Positions 14,532-22,237 of a stretch of 64,000 bases of DNA are shown one piece after another. The stretch is from positions 19,923 through 83,922 of the forward strand of contig DATKQT010000032.1 in NCBI GenBank assembly GCA_035532535.1. The letters run 5' to 3'. The notes beneath the pieces are model-generated. The model saw nothing but the letters and a program-made list of their open reading frames with translations. It had not been told where the DNA came from and did no database searches. The stretch's first letter is position 1. Every line of letters begins with the position of its first letter. The position numbers were made by a program, and so were the translations under genes. Source of the DNA: Palsa-739 sp035532535 (GTDB lineage: Bacteria > Actinomycetota > Thermoleophilia > Gaiellales > Gaiellaceae).

Positions 14532-14781
14532 GGGCCTCCTTCAACCTCGCCTTGATCGAATAGCCGTCGACGCGCCGGTACTTCAGGTCGAACTCGTCCG
14601 CCCAGTCCTCGACGTCGTGGATCGCGTCGCGTGGGACGAGCCACAGCGCAACCGACTCGCCGCGGCGGCCGTACTGCTCGCGCGCCCACGCCTCGGCGAA
14701 CTCCGTGTCGGGCGCGACGACCGAACCGGCGTGCTCGAATGCCTGCCCTTTCCGTTCTCGGCGAAAGACCTCGTAGATCAT
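14503..14781 (-). CDS. paaB: 1,2-phenylacetyl-CoA epoxidase subunit PaaB
   Basis: This 92-residue subunit bridges the PaaAC heterodimers and is needed for activity. The N-terminus MIYEVFRRERKGQAFEHAGS is the characteristic PaaB opening, followed by ARE-Q-Y-G-R-R-G-E-S and ALWLVPRDAIHDVED. The ATG at 14781 is chosen because it matches the family start and overlaps the paaA stop by exactly 4 bases (ATGA). Confidence 0.92.
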   Translation of the reverse strand: MIYEVFRRERKGQAFEHAGSVVAPDTEFAEAWAREQYGRRGESVALWLVPRDAIHDVEDWADEFDLKYRRVDGYSIKARLKEARERAAARAG

Positions 14782-15686
14782 GCGGCGAGAACCGCGTCGC
14801 GCACCCACTGCTCCTGGTCGAGGAACCGGCGCCGGAACGCGAGCCGCTCATCGGTCTTCGGTCCGTGCCCGGTGACGACGTGCATGAGCTCGTCCCAGTC
14901 GGGCTCGTTGTACTCCCACGTGCCGTCCTCGCGGCGGTGCAACTTCGTGTCCGGAACGGTCAGCCCGAGCTCCCAGATCTGCGGCACGTAGCCCTCGAGG
15001 AACTGCTGGCGCGCCTCCTCGTTCCCCTGCGACTTGATGCGCCACAGGTACATCGGGTCCTCGTCCTTCGGAATCGGGTTGCCGTGGAACTGCATCAACG
15101 GGCCCCACCACCGGTCGAGCGCCTCCTGCACGAGCTCGAACTGCGCGGGCGTGCCGGTGACCATGGCCAGGATGACGTCGCGGCCGTGGAGGATGTGGAA
15201 CGACTCCTCCCAGCAGATCTTCTTCATGATTCGCGCGTACGGCGCGTACGAGCACTTGAGCAGGGCCTTCTGGCTGATGATCGCAGCCGCGTCGACGAGC
15301 CATGCGATGACGCCGACGTCGCCCCACGTCTTCGTCGGGTAATGGAAGACGTTGTGGAACTTCGCCTTCCCGTCCACGAGGTCGGCGAGGCAGCGCTCGC
15401 GCGGCTTGCCGAGATCCTCGACCACGCGGTAGATGAGCTGCGCGTGGCCGACTTCGTCCTGCACCTTCGCGGTGAGCGCGAGCTTGCGCTGGAGCGTCGG
15501 CGCGCGCAGGATCCACTCTCGCTCGGGCAGCACGCCCATGAGCTCGGAGTTGCCGTGCATCTCGATGAATTTCACGAGCTTCGCCCGGTAGTCATCCGGC
15601 ATCCAGTCGGCCGTCTCCACCTGGCCGCCGGCCTGGACGTACGCGAGAAATGCCTGCTCATCCTGGGGTATCTCTACCGCGGCCAT
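14778..15686 (-). CDS. paaA: 1,2-phenylacetyl-CoA epoxidase, catalytic subunit PaaA
   Basis: The 302-residue catalytic subunit inserts oxygen into the ring of phenylacetyl-CoA through a ferritin-like diiron site. Ligand helices are readable: KVQDEVGHAQLIYRV (E and ExxH) and KICWEESFHILHGRDV (E and ExxH). The C-terminal LRWRI-like substrate region (MYLWRIKSQGNEE) and a final EQWVRDAV segment are conserved. The start ATG has AAGGGAG close upstream. Transcription probably begins at a -10 (TAGGCT) about 26 bases upstream that overlaps the -10 of the divergent TetR gene. It heads paaA-B-C-D. Confidence 0.95.
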   Translation of the reverse strand: MAAVEIPQDEQAFLAYVQAGGQVETADWMPDDYRAKLVKFIEMHGNSELMGVLPEREWILRAPTLQRKLALTAKVQDEVGHAQLIYRVVEDLGKPRERCLADLVDGKAKFHNVFHYPTKTWGDVGVIAWLVDAAAIISQKALLKCSYAPYARIMKKICWEESFHILHGRDVILAMVTGTPAQFELVQEALDRWWGPLMQFHGNPIPKDEDPMYLWRIKSQGNEEARQQFLEGYVPQIWELGLTVPDTKLHRREDGTWEYNEPDWDELMHVVTGHGPKTDERLAFRRRFLDQEQWVRDAVLAA

Positions 15687-15725
15687 GGCTCCCTTCGGAC
15701 CGAACGATCGTTAGCCTAAGTCTAG
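15687..15725. promoter_or_regulatory. Divergent paaA / TetR control region with shared -10 and palindrome
   Basis: TTAGCCTAAG (15711-15720) contains TAGCCT as -10 for the plus-strand TetR gene (8 bases to its ATG) and, on the other strand, TAGGCT as -10 for paaA. Immediately beside it AACGATCGTT (15703-15712) is a perfect 10-bp palindrome within CCGAACGATCGTTAGC, a plausible TetR operator that would block both promoters. The assignment is inferred from position and symmetry. Confidence 0.55.
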
Positions 15726-16298
15726 ATGAGCGCCCGCCGGACCGAGCTGACCCGCGCCGCCGCCCGGCTCTTCGCCGAGAAGGGCTACCACGGCACCTCG
15801 ATCGGCGACCTGGCCCAGGCCCTCGGGGTCCAGAAGGGCTCCCTCTATGCGCACATCGAGTCGAAGGCCGACCTCCTCTGGGCGGTGGCGAGTGAGGGCG
15901 CGGGCGCGTTCCATGCCGGCCTCGACACCGTTCCCGAGGAAGGCCCGGTCGTCGACCGCATCCGTGCTGCCTTGCGCGCGCACCTGCGCGTCGTTTCGGA
16001 GCAGCTCGACGTGGCCACCGTCTTCATCCGGGAGTGGCGGTACCTCGAAGGCGAGCGGCGGGACGAGTTCATCGCCGAGCGGCGGCGGTACGAGGAGCGG
16101 TTCCGTGCTCTCTTTCGCGAAGGGCGCGAGCGCGGCGAACTGCGCACCGACCTCGACGACGCCACCGCCGCGCTCCTTGCGCTCTCGGCCGTGAACTGGG
16201 CCTACACCTGGCTCCGGCCCGGCCCGGAGACAGATGGGCTCGCCGACCGCTTCACCGCGCTCCTCGTGGACGGGATGCGAGGTTACGCAACCCCGTAA
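15726..16298 (+). CDS. TetR-family regulator, probable repressor of the paa operon
   Basis: A 190-residue TetR protein. The HTH is standard: RTELTRAAARLFAEKGYHGT, then SIGDLAQALGVQKGSLYAHIESK. The C-terminal ligand domain has the QLDVATVFIREWRYLEGERR pattern seen in acyl-CoA-responsive regulators of the KstR2/FadR-like group. Divergence from paaA with a shared -10 and adjacent palindrome strongly suggests that it represses paaABCD and itself and releases on phenylacetyl-CoA, as PaaR proteins do. The ligand is inferred. Confidence 0.85.
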   Translation: MSARRTELTRAAARLFAEKGYHGTSIGDLAQALGVQKGSLYAHIESKADLLWAVASEGAGAFHAGLDTVPEEGPVVDRIRAALRAHLRVVSEQLDVATVFIREWRYLEGERRDEFIAERRRYEERFRALFREGRERGELRTDLDDATAALLALSAVNWAYTWLRPGPETDGLADRFTALLVDGMRGYATP

Positions 16299-16318
16299 CC
16301 GGGGAAGATCGCTGCGAG

Positions 16319-16774
16319 ATGCGCCTCGCTCTCGTCGTGGTCGCCGCGCTCGCGCTCGCCGCACCCGCCCTCGCGGATCAGCAGCCGCCGCCGGGCCAGG
16401 AGCTCTCGCCCGAGGTCGTTCCCGGCGCCGGGCTCAGCGGCGTGGCAGGCATTCGCGCGGTGCGCTACCGGTTCGTCCACGCCCTCGGCGTGACGCCGGC
16501 AGGGAGCTTCCGGGTCGACTTCGCGGCCGGGCCGGGGAACAAGATCGTGCTCGTGCGTGGCGGGACGCCGGTCTTCCGGGCGCTTCGGTTCACGTCGATG
16601 CGGTGGGCGTCCCGGTCGGTGCTCATCAGCGGCATCGGGCTCGCCTCCGGGAATCGCGTCCACTTCACGGCGCTCGCCGTCGACGGCGGCCGGCGGGATG
16701 TCTTCCGGCTCGACTGGTCGCACGGCGCGTGGCTCGGCGGCGTGCTCATACACGGCGCCGTCGTGATTCACTGA
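16319..16774 (+). CDS. Secreted hypothetical protein (151 aa)
   Basis: The protein begins with a signal peptide (MRLALVVVAALALAAPALA, then DQQPPP). The mature domain is beta-rich with a repeated strand rhythm (GIRAVRYRFVHALG, GSFRVDFAAGPG, VFRALRFTSMRWASRSVLIS, DVFRLDWSHGAWLGG), which suggests a small beta-sandwich. I do not recognise a family. It lies 20 bases after the TetR gene and 4 bases before the lipid-kinase reading frame, so it is probably co-transcribed with the kinase. Confidence 0.6.
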   Translation: MRLALVVVAALALAAPALADQQPPPGQELSPEVVPGAGLSGVAGIRAVRYRFVHALGVTPAGSFRVDFAAGPGNKIVLVRGGTPVFRALRFTSMRWASRSVLISGIGLASGNRVHFTALAVDGGRRDVFRLDWSHGAWLGGVLIHGAVVIH

Positions 16775-16778
16775 CGGT

Positions 16779-17675
16779 CTGACTCCCGTCACGCTGGTCG
16801 TCAATCCGTTCGCCACGCGAGTCACGCAGGCGAAGCTCGCCGCCGTGGAGGCCGAGCTTCAGCGTGTCGTCGAGCTGACCGTCCAGCTCACCGAGCGTCC
16901 GGGCCACGCGACGGAGCTCGTCACCGCAGCGGTCGACGGCGGTGCCGAGGCGATCATCGTCTTCTCCGGCGACGGTGGATTCAACGAGGCAATCAACGGG
17001 CTCGTGCGCGACGTGCCGATCGGCTTCCTGCCGGGTGGAGGGACGAGCGTCCTTGCGCGTGCGCTGGGCATGCCACCGGACCCGACGCACGCCGCGCGGC
17101 GGCTCGCGGTGACGATCGAGGCCGGACGGACGCGGCGCATCACCGTCGGCCGCGTGAACGGTCGCCGCTTCGCATTCGCCGCCGGAATCGGGATCGACGC
17201 CGAGGCAGTCCGGCGCGTCGATCGCATGGGACGCAGCGATGAGGGCAAGCGTCCGGGCGACCTCGCGTTCGCGATCTCCGTCGTCCGCACGCTCGCCTCG
17301 CGTCGCGGCCACATGGAGCCCGCGCTCGAGGTAAAGGGATACGGCCGCGCGGCGTTCGCGTTCGTCGCGAACGGCAGCCCGTACACGTACGTGAAGCGCC
17401 TGCCGCTGCCGATCGCGTCGGAAGCGCAGTTCGAGCTCGGCCTCGACCTCGTCGCGCCGGTCCGCGTCCGCCGCCGGACGCTCGTGCCCACGGTGCTCTC
17501 GATCCTCTCCGGCCACGAGCGCGGACGGCGGGAAACGCTGTACGGCCACGACCTCGACCGGCTGGAGATCGTGTGCGACGCGCCGATGCCGCTGCAAGCC
17601 GACGGCGAGGATCTCGGCGACGTGCTGGAGGCCGTCTTCGAGGCCGAGCGAGGCGCCGTCTCCGTGTTCGTCTAG
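16779..17675 (+). CDS. Diacylglycerol kinase-family (YegS/DgkB-like) lipid kinase with probable CTG start
   Basis: A DAGK-catalytic-domain protein of about 298 residues. Key motifs are VTLVVNPFATRVTQ (the NP motif at the N-terminus), IIVFSGDGGFNEAINGLV (GGDGT-type nucleotide loop, here SGDGG) and FLPGGGTSVLARALG. The C-terminal half ends with the usual MPLQADGEDL loop. It would phosphorylate a lipid such as diacylglycerol or undecaprenol. The frame is closed by a stop at 16764. The only initiation codons upstream of the NP motif are CTG 16779 and CTG 16794, and the first GTG at 16845 would remove the NP motif. I therefore place the start at CTG 16779, 4 bases after the preceding stop. Confidence 0.83.
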   Translation: MTPVTLVVNPFATRVTQAKLAAVEAELQRVVELTVQLTERPGHATELVTAAVDGGAEAIIVFSGDGGFNEAINGLVRDVPIGFLPGGGTSVLARALGMPPDPTHAARRLAVTIEAGRTRRITVGRVNGRRFAFAAGIGIDAEAVRRVDRMGRSDEGKRPGDLAFAISVVRTLASRRGHMEPALEVKGYGRAAFAFVANGSPYTYVKRLPLPIASEAQFELGLDLVAPVRVRRRTLVPTVLSILSGHERGRRETLYGHDLDRLEIVCDAPMPLQADGEDLGDVLEAVFEAERGAVSVFV

Positions 17676-17696
17676 CCCCACTAGGCTTTCCGAGGG

Positions 17697-18728
17697 ATGG
17701 CACAGGTCGCACACGGCGAGCCCGGGCTCCGCCGGGTCATCGACGAGGATCGCGAGCTCGACGGCGTCGGCGAGCAGGAGCTGCTCGACCTCTATCGCTC
17801 GATGGTGCTGCTGCGCACGTACGACGAGCGCTCGCTCGTCTATCACCGGCAGGGTCGCATCGGGACGTACGCGATCTTCTGGAATCACGAAGCGATGCAG
17901 GCCGGCTCGGTGCACGCCCTTGCGCGGGAGGACTGGATCTTCCCGAGCTATCGCGAGTCGGCGATCGGACTGCTGCGCGGGATGCCGCCGGCGACGGTGC
18001 TGCACTGGTGGCGCGGCCATCCCGCCGGCTGGTGGAACCCGTCCGAATACAACGTCGCGTCGATCTGCGTCCCGATCGCGACCCACGTGCCGCATGCGGC
18101 TGGGCTCGCGTGGGGGAAGAAGCTGAAGGGCGAAAGCGCGTGCGCGATCGTGTACTTCGGGGACGGCGCGACGAGCGAGGGCGCCTTCCACGAGGGCGCG
18201 AACTTCGCGGCCGTCATGCAGGCGCCGCTCATTCTCTTCTGCAACAACAACCAGTGGGCGATCTCGACGCCGCTGTCGGCGCAGACGCGCGCCGAGACGC
18301 TCGCCGACAAGGCCGTCGGCTACGGCATGCCGGGCACGCGCGTCGACGGCGGAGACGTGCTGGCCGTGTACGAGGCGACGTGCGAGGCGGTCGAGCGCGC
18401 ACGTGCCGGCGAGGGGCCGTCGTTCATCGAGGCGGTGACGTATCGCGCGGCGCCGCACGCGACCGCGGACGATCCGCGCGCGTACATCGACCTCGAGCGC
18501 GTCGAGCAGGAGAAGAAGAACGAGTGCCTCGGCCGATACGAGCGCTACCTCCGCCGCCTCGGCATCCTCGACGACGGGCTCGAGGGCGAGATCAAGTCGG
18601 AGGCGGCGGACGCGATGCGCGCGGGCATCACCGCCGCAGAGGCCGAGCCCGATCCCGATCCAGAGCTGCTGTTCGAGAACGCGTACGTCATTCCGCCGCC
18701 GAACCTGCGGGAAGGCTGGATTGACTGA
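17697..18728 (+). CDS. 2-oxoacid dehydrogenase E1 component, alpha subunit
   Basis: A 343-residue thiamine-diphosphate E1alpha of the pyruvate / branched-chain 2-oxoacid dehydrogenase class. The ThDP-binding motif is GDGATSEGAFHEGANFAA ending in FCNNNQWAIS. RLLRGMPPATVLHWWRG and the phosphorylation-loop equivalent YRAAPHATADDPRAY are visible. The spacing and FYxxx-type N-terminus are closer to branched-chain or acetoin-type than to homodimeric E1. TAGGCT at 17682-17687 is 9 bases upstream of the ATG. It overlaps the E1beta start by 8 bases; the E2 gene follows after two unrelated genes. Confidence 0.92.
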   Translation: MAQVAHGEPGLRRVIDEDRELDGVGEQELLDLYRSMVLLRTYDERSLVYHRQGRIGTYAIFWNHEAMQAGSVHALAREDWIFPSYRESAIGLLRGMPPATVLHWWRGHPAGWWNPSEYNVASICVPIATHVPHAAGLAWGKKLKGESACAIVYFGDGATSEGAFHEGANFAAVMQAPLILFCNNNQWAISTPLSAQTRAETLADKAVGYGMPGTRVDGGDVLAVYEATCEAVERARAGEGPSFIEAVTYRAAPHATADDPRAYIDLERVEQEKKNECLGRYERYLRRLGILDDGLEGEIKSEAADAMRAGITAAEAEPDPDPELLFENAYVIPPPNLREGWID

Positions 18729-19695
18729 GAAGCTCCTCGTCGAGGCGGTGAACGACGCGTTGCACGTCGAGCTCGCGCGCGACGACTCCGTGATGGTGCT
18801 GGGCGAGGACGTCGGTCGTGCGGGCGGCGTGTTTCGTGCGACCGCCGGGTTGCGCGACCGCTTCGGCGAGAACCGGTGCGTGGACACGCCGCTGGCGGAG
18901 GCCGGGATCCTCGGCGCCGCCGTGGGGTTGTGCATGGCGGGATGGCGGCCGGTGTGCGAGATGCAGTACGACGCGTTTTCGTATCCGTGCCTCGACCAGC
19001 TGATCACGCACGTGGGTCGCTACCGGTGGCGCACGGGCGGGACGATGGAGTTTCCGATCACGGTGCGCATGCCGTACGGCGGCGGCGTGCGTGCGCCGGA
19101 GCTGCATGACGACTCCCCGGAGACCTACTACGTCCACACGCCCGGGATCAAGGTTGCGATCCCGTCCACGCCGGCGGATGCAAAGGGGCTGCTCGCGGCC
19201 GCGATCCGCGACCCGGATCCGGTGGTGATCCTGGAGCCGAAGGTGATCTATCGCACCGAGCGCGGCGAGGTCCCGGACGGCGAGCACGTCGTACCGCTGG
19301 GCAAAGCGCGCATCGCGCGCGAGGGAACAGACGTGACGCTCGTCGCGTACGGCGCCATGGTCCCCATGTGCTTGCGCACGGCGGAGGCGCTGCAGGGCGA
19401 GGCCTCGTGTGAGGTGCTCGACGTGCGCTCGCTGCGGCCGTTGGACGAGGAGGCGCTGCTCGCGTCCGCAGGGAAGACGGGACGCGTCGTCATCGTGCAG
19501 GAGGCGCCGCGCACCGTCGGCTTCGCCGCCGAGCTCGCCGCCATCCTCGCCGAGAAGGCGATCCTCGACCTGCGCGGCCCGGTGCTGCGCGTCACCGGCT
19601 TCGACGTCCCCTATCCGTACTGGAAGATCGAGGACATGTACATGCCGTCGGTCGAGCGAATCTCTCATGCAGTCCGGCGACTTATCGAATTCTGA
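18721..19695 (+). CDS. 2-oxoacid dehydrogenase E1 component, beta subunit
   Basis: A 324-residue transketolase-like E1beta. It contains VMVLGEDVGRAGGVFRAT at the N-terminus, CVDTPLAEAGILGAAVG, RYRWRTGGTMEFPITVRMP and PSTPADAKGLL, followed by the C-terminal transketolase domain with VVIVQEAPRT. It forms the alpha2beta2 E1 with the gene just upstream, decarboxylating a 2-oxoacid and acylating the lipoyl arm of E2. The start is TTG at 18721, overlapping the E1alpha stop by 8 bases; no better start exists nearby. The HIRAN gene overlaps its 3' end by 29 bases. Confidence 0.92.
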   Translation: MTEKLLVEAVNDALHVELARDDSVMVLGEDVGRAGGVFRATAGLRDRFGENRCVDTPLAEAGILGAAVGLCMAGWRPVCEMQYDAFSYPCLDQLITHVGRYRWRTGGTMEFPITVRMPYGGGVRAPELHDDSPETYYVHTPGIKVAIPSTPADAKGLLAAAIRDPDPVVILEPKVIYRTERGEVPDGEHVVPLGKARIAREGTDVTLVAYGAMVPMCLRTAEALQGEASCEVLDVRSLRPLDEEALLASAGKTGRVVIVQEAPRTVGFAAELAAILAEKAILDLRGPVLRVTGFDVPYPYWKIEDMYMPSVERISHAVRRLIEF

Positions 19696-20095
19696 GCGGC
19701 TGCGCATCTGGCTCGAGCCCGGCGAGTCGGGCTTCTGGCTGCGCAACGCGGCGACGGGCGAGGCGATGTCGTTCCGCGATCCGCGCCTGCTCGTGGTGAA
19801 GGTCGCCGGCGTCTCGCACCGTTCGGAGGCGATCCAGGACGACGCCTTCGCGCCCGGACGCCGCGTGGCGCTCGTCCCCGAGCCCGACAACAAGCACGAT
19901 CCGGACGCGGTCGGGATCTGGGACGCCGACCGGCGCGTGCAGGCGGGCTACGTGCCTGCAACGTTCGCGCCGGAGCTGCGCGGCGACGAACAGGCGGTCG
20001 CGATCTGGGAGTTCCGCGACGACGAGGGACGGCGGATCGGCATGCGCGTCCTCATCGCGCCGCCGGATGCATGGATCCAGGACCCGCCGGCGTGA
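19667..20095 (+). CDS. HIRAN-domain protein
   Basis: A 142-residue protein whose centre matches the HIRAN domain: LVVKVAGVSHRSEAIQDDAF, ALVPEPDNKHDPDAVGIWDA and QAGYVPATFAPEL. HIRAN domains bind the 3' end of single-stranded DNA in eukaryotic HLTF; stand-alone bacterial versions are of unknown function but are thought to sense damaged DNA. It starts inside the last 29 bases of E1beta and its stop overlaps the following GTG (GTGA), so it is translated as part of the dehydrogenase operon although no functional link is evident. Confidence 0.85.
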   Translation: MQSGDLSNSERLRIWLEPGESGFWLRNAATGEAMSFRDPRLLVVKVAGVSHRSEAIQDDAFAPGRRVALVPEPDNKHDPDAVGIWDADRRVQAGYVPATFAPELRGDEQAVAIWEFRDDEGRRIGMRVLIAPPDAWIQDPPA

Positions 20096-20889
20096 AGGGC
20101 TTCTTCTGTCTCGACTACGAGCCGGAAGCCTCGGTCGCGCCGGGAGAGCCCGTCTCGTTCCACGCCTTCAACGCGGGCTGGCACTGGGACCCGGGCGACG
20201 AGTCGACGCGGCCGGAGGGCGGCGGCCACGCGCTCGCTGGGCCATTCGAGGTGCGCGGCGCACGCGCAGGACAGACGCTCGTCATCCGCGTCGACGAGGT
20301 GACGCCGCGCGGTTGGGGCGAGACGTTCGGGGACGGCGAGCGCTTCGAGTGGCAGCTCGACGGCGACACGTGGCGCATGCGCACGCACGCTGTCCCATCC
20401 GCGCCGTTCCTCGGCGTCATCGGGATGTCGCCGCCCGAGCCGGGAACGCATTCGACAATCCCGCCGAGGCGCTGGGGCGGGAACATCGACTGCAAGCTGC
20501 TCGTCGCCGGCACGACGCTCTATCTCCCGATTCCGGTCGACGGCGCATTGCTGATGGCCGGCGACTGCCACGGTGCGCAGGGTGATGGGGAGGTGTCCGG
20601 AACAGCCATTGAATGTCCACTTGACCGGGCAACGCTCACGCTCGACGTCAGCGACCTCGAGCTGCGCATGCCGATCGCGCGAACGGCCGACGCCTGGATC
20701 GCGTTCGGCTTCGACGAGGATCTCGACGCCGCCGCAGCACTCGCGACCGAGACGATGCTCGACCTGATGGAACGCGAGCTCGCGATCTCTCGCCGCGAAG
20801 CGCTTGCGCTCGCGAGCGTGTCGGTCGACCTGCGCGTGACACAGGTCGTCAACGTGGCCAAGGGCGTTCACGCCATACTCCGCGCGTGA
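20092..20889 (+). CDS. Acetamidase/formamidase family protein
   Basis: A 265-residue FmdA/AmdA-family amidase. It has the conserved RWGGNIDCKLLVAGTTLYLP and the active-site region DCHGAQGDGEVSGTAIE, with PAPFLGVIGMSPPEPG-type spacing before it. The family hydrolyses formamide or acetamide to ammonia and the acid. The GTG at 20092 overlaps the previous stop by 4 bases and fits the family N-terminus; an ATG at 20071 would add seven residues. It overlaps the E2 start by 4 bases. The link to the 2-oxoacid dehydrogenase is purely positional. Confidence 0.88.
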   Translation: MKGFFCLDYEPEASVAPGEPVSFHAFNAGWHWDPGDESTRPEGGGHALAGPFEVRGARAGQTLVIRVDEVTPRGWGETFGDGERFEWQLDGDTWRMRTHAVPSAPFLGVIGMSPPEPGTHSTIPPRRWGGNIDCKLLVAGTTLYLPIPVDGALLMAGDCHGAQGDGEVSGTAIECPLDRATLTLDVSDLELRMPIARTADAWIAFGFDEDLDAAAALATETMLDLMERELAISRREALALASVSVDLRVTQVVNVAKGVHAILRA

Positions 20890-21920
20890 GCTACGAGTTC
20901 AGGCTGCCCGACCTCGGTGAAGGCCTGACCGAGGGGGAGATCGCGCGCTGGCTCGTCACCGAGGGCCAGGAGATCGCCGAGGACGACCCGCTCGTCGAGA
21001 TTGCGACCGACAAGACGACCGTGGAGATCCCGTCGCCTGCGGCGGGCACGGTGTCGAGGATCCTCGTCGGCGAGGGCGAGGTCGTCCCTGTCGGGACCGT
21101 CCTCGTCGTCATTGGTGGCGGAGCCGAAAGACCGGTACCTGGTACGGCTGCGCCGAGCCAGGGACCTGTCCGTGCGACGCCGCTGGTTCGGAGTCTTGCC
21201 AAGGAGCTCGGCGTCGACCTCGACACGCTGGCAGGCACCGGCCCGCAGGGTCGACTCACGGAGCAGGACGTGCGTGCAGCCGCCGGCCCGAAGGAGGGGC
21301 GGCGCGAGCCGCTGCGCGGCGTCAAGCGGCAGATGTTCGAGCACCTGACGAAGGCGCACTCGGTGCCCACGGTCACGTGGGTCGAGGAGTGCGACTTCAC
21401 CGGTGTCGACCTGAAGCTGCTCGTGCCGCTCGTGCTGAAGGCATGCGCGGCGTCGCTGCAGGAGTTCCCCGAGCTGAACGCGCGCGTCGAGGACGGCGAC
21501 CTCGTCTATCTCGACCGGTACGACATTGGCATCGCCGTACAGACGGAGCAGGGGCTCGTTGTCCCCGTCGTGCGCGACTGCGACTCGCGGACGCTGGAAG
21601 AGCTCGACACCGACGTTCGTCGCCTCGTCGAATCAGCGCACGCCGGAACGCTCGCGCCGGAGGACCTGCGCGGCGGCACCTTCACGGTGACCAGTGCGGG
21701 CCGGTCCGCCGGCCTCTTCACGACGACGCTGCTGAACCATCCGGAGGTCGCGATCCTCGGCATCCATCGCATCGAGGAGCGTGCCGTCGTGCGCGACGGC
21801 GAGATCGTCGCCCGGCGAATGGGGAACGTCTCGGCCACGTTCGACCACCGTGTGATCGACGGCAAGCGCGCCGCCGACTTCGGGCTGGCGGTGATCGGCC
21901 GCCTACGCGATCACGCGTAG
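20886..21920 (+). CDS. 2-oxoacid dehydrogenase E2 (dihydrolipoamide acyltransferase)
   Basis: A compact 344-residue E2. The lipoyl domain is at residues 1-80 with the lipoylated lysine in EIATDKTTVEIPSPAAG. A short linker leads to a peripheral-subunit-binding domain (VRSLAKELGVDLDTLAGTGP, then GRLTEQDV) and a catalytic acyltransferase domain ending with FDHRVIDGKRAADF (the HxxxDG active site). Only one lipoyl domain is present and the catalytic domain is slightly short. It overlaps the amidase gene by 4 bases. No E3 gene is in the window. Confidence 0.92.
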   Translation: MSYEFRLPDLGEGLTEGEIARWLVTEGQEIAEDDPLVEIATDKTTVEIPSPAAGTVSRILVGEGEVVPVGTVLVVIGGGAERPVPGTAAPSQGPVRATPLVRSLAKELGVDLDTLAGTGPQGRLTEQDVRAAAGPKEGRREPLRGVKRQMFEHLTKAHSVPTVTWVEECDFTGVDLKLLVPLVLKACAASLQEFPELNARVEDGDLVYLDRYDIGIAVQTEQGLVVPVVRDCDSRTLEELDTDVRRLVESAHAGTLAPEDLRGGTFTVTSAGRSAGLFTTTLLNHPEVAILGIHRIEERAVVRDGEIVARRMGNVSATFDHRVIDGKRAADFGLAVIGRLRDHA

Positions 21921-22184
21921 GTGCGAATCGAGCATCTCCTCGATTCGCGGTGTCGTCACGCGCCCGTCGAGACGAGCGACGACGCGACGGTTCTGCACGA
22001 GTGCGAGCGCCGGGACGGCGCCGACGCGGAAGCGGGCGGCGATGTCGGGCCGCTCATCGACGTCGACCTTTCTCACTGCGAGATGCTCGCGCTCCTTGCG
22101 GGCGATGTGTGCAAGCAGGCTCTCCATGCGCCGGGCCGGGCCCGATCGCTGCGAGGTGAAGAAGACGAGAACTGTGCGTTCCAT
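21903..22184 (-). CDS. Thioredoxin-fold protein lacking both redox cysteines
   Basis: The 93-residue protein follows thioredoxin topology: strand TVLVFFTSQRSGPARRMESL, helix, strand LAVRKVDVDERPDIAARF, the cis-proline region VGAVPALALVQNRRVVARLDG and a final helix. Where thioredoxin has WCGPCK this protein has QRSGPARR, so both cysteines are replaced (Ser and Ala). It cannot be a disulfide reductase and may be a binding or scaffold protein. It overlaps the 3' end of the E2 gene by 18 bases on the opposite strand. The ATG at 22184 is preferred; TTG and GTG codons lie just upstream. Confidence 0.75.
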   Translation of the reverse strand: MERTVLVFFTSQRSGPARRMESLLAHIARKEREHLAVRKVDVDERPDIAARFRVGAVPALALVQNRRVVARLDGRVTTPRIEEMLDSHLRVIA

Positions 22185-22237
22185 CACGACTGCAACGCGC
22201 AATCGCCCCCAGGAGGTACGTCACTAGACTGACAACG

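Noticed and set aside
21120..21180. GGTACC-rich stretch in the E2 linker as a mobile palindrome
   Set aside because: It is in frame and encodes the flexible Pro/Ala/Gly-rich linker expected between the lipoyl and subunit-binding domains, so no insertion needs to be assumed.
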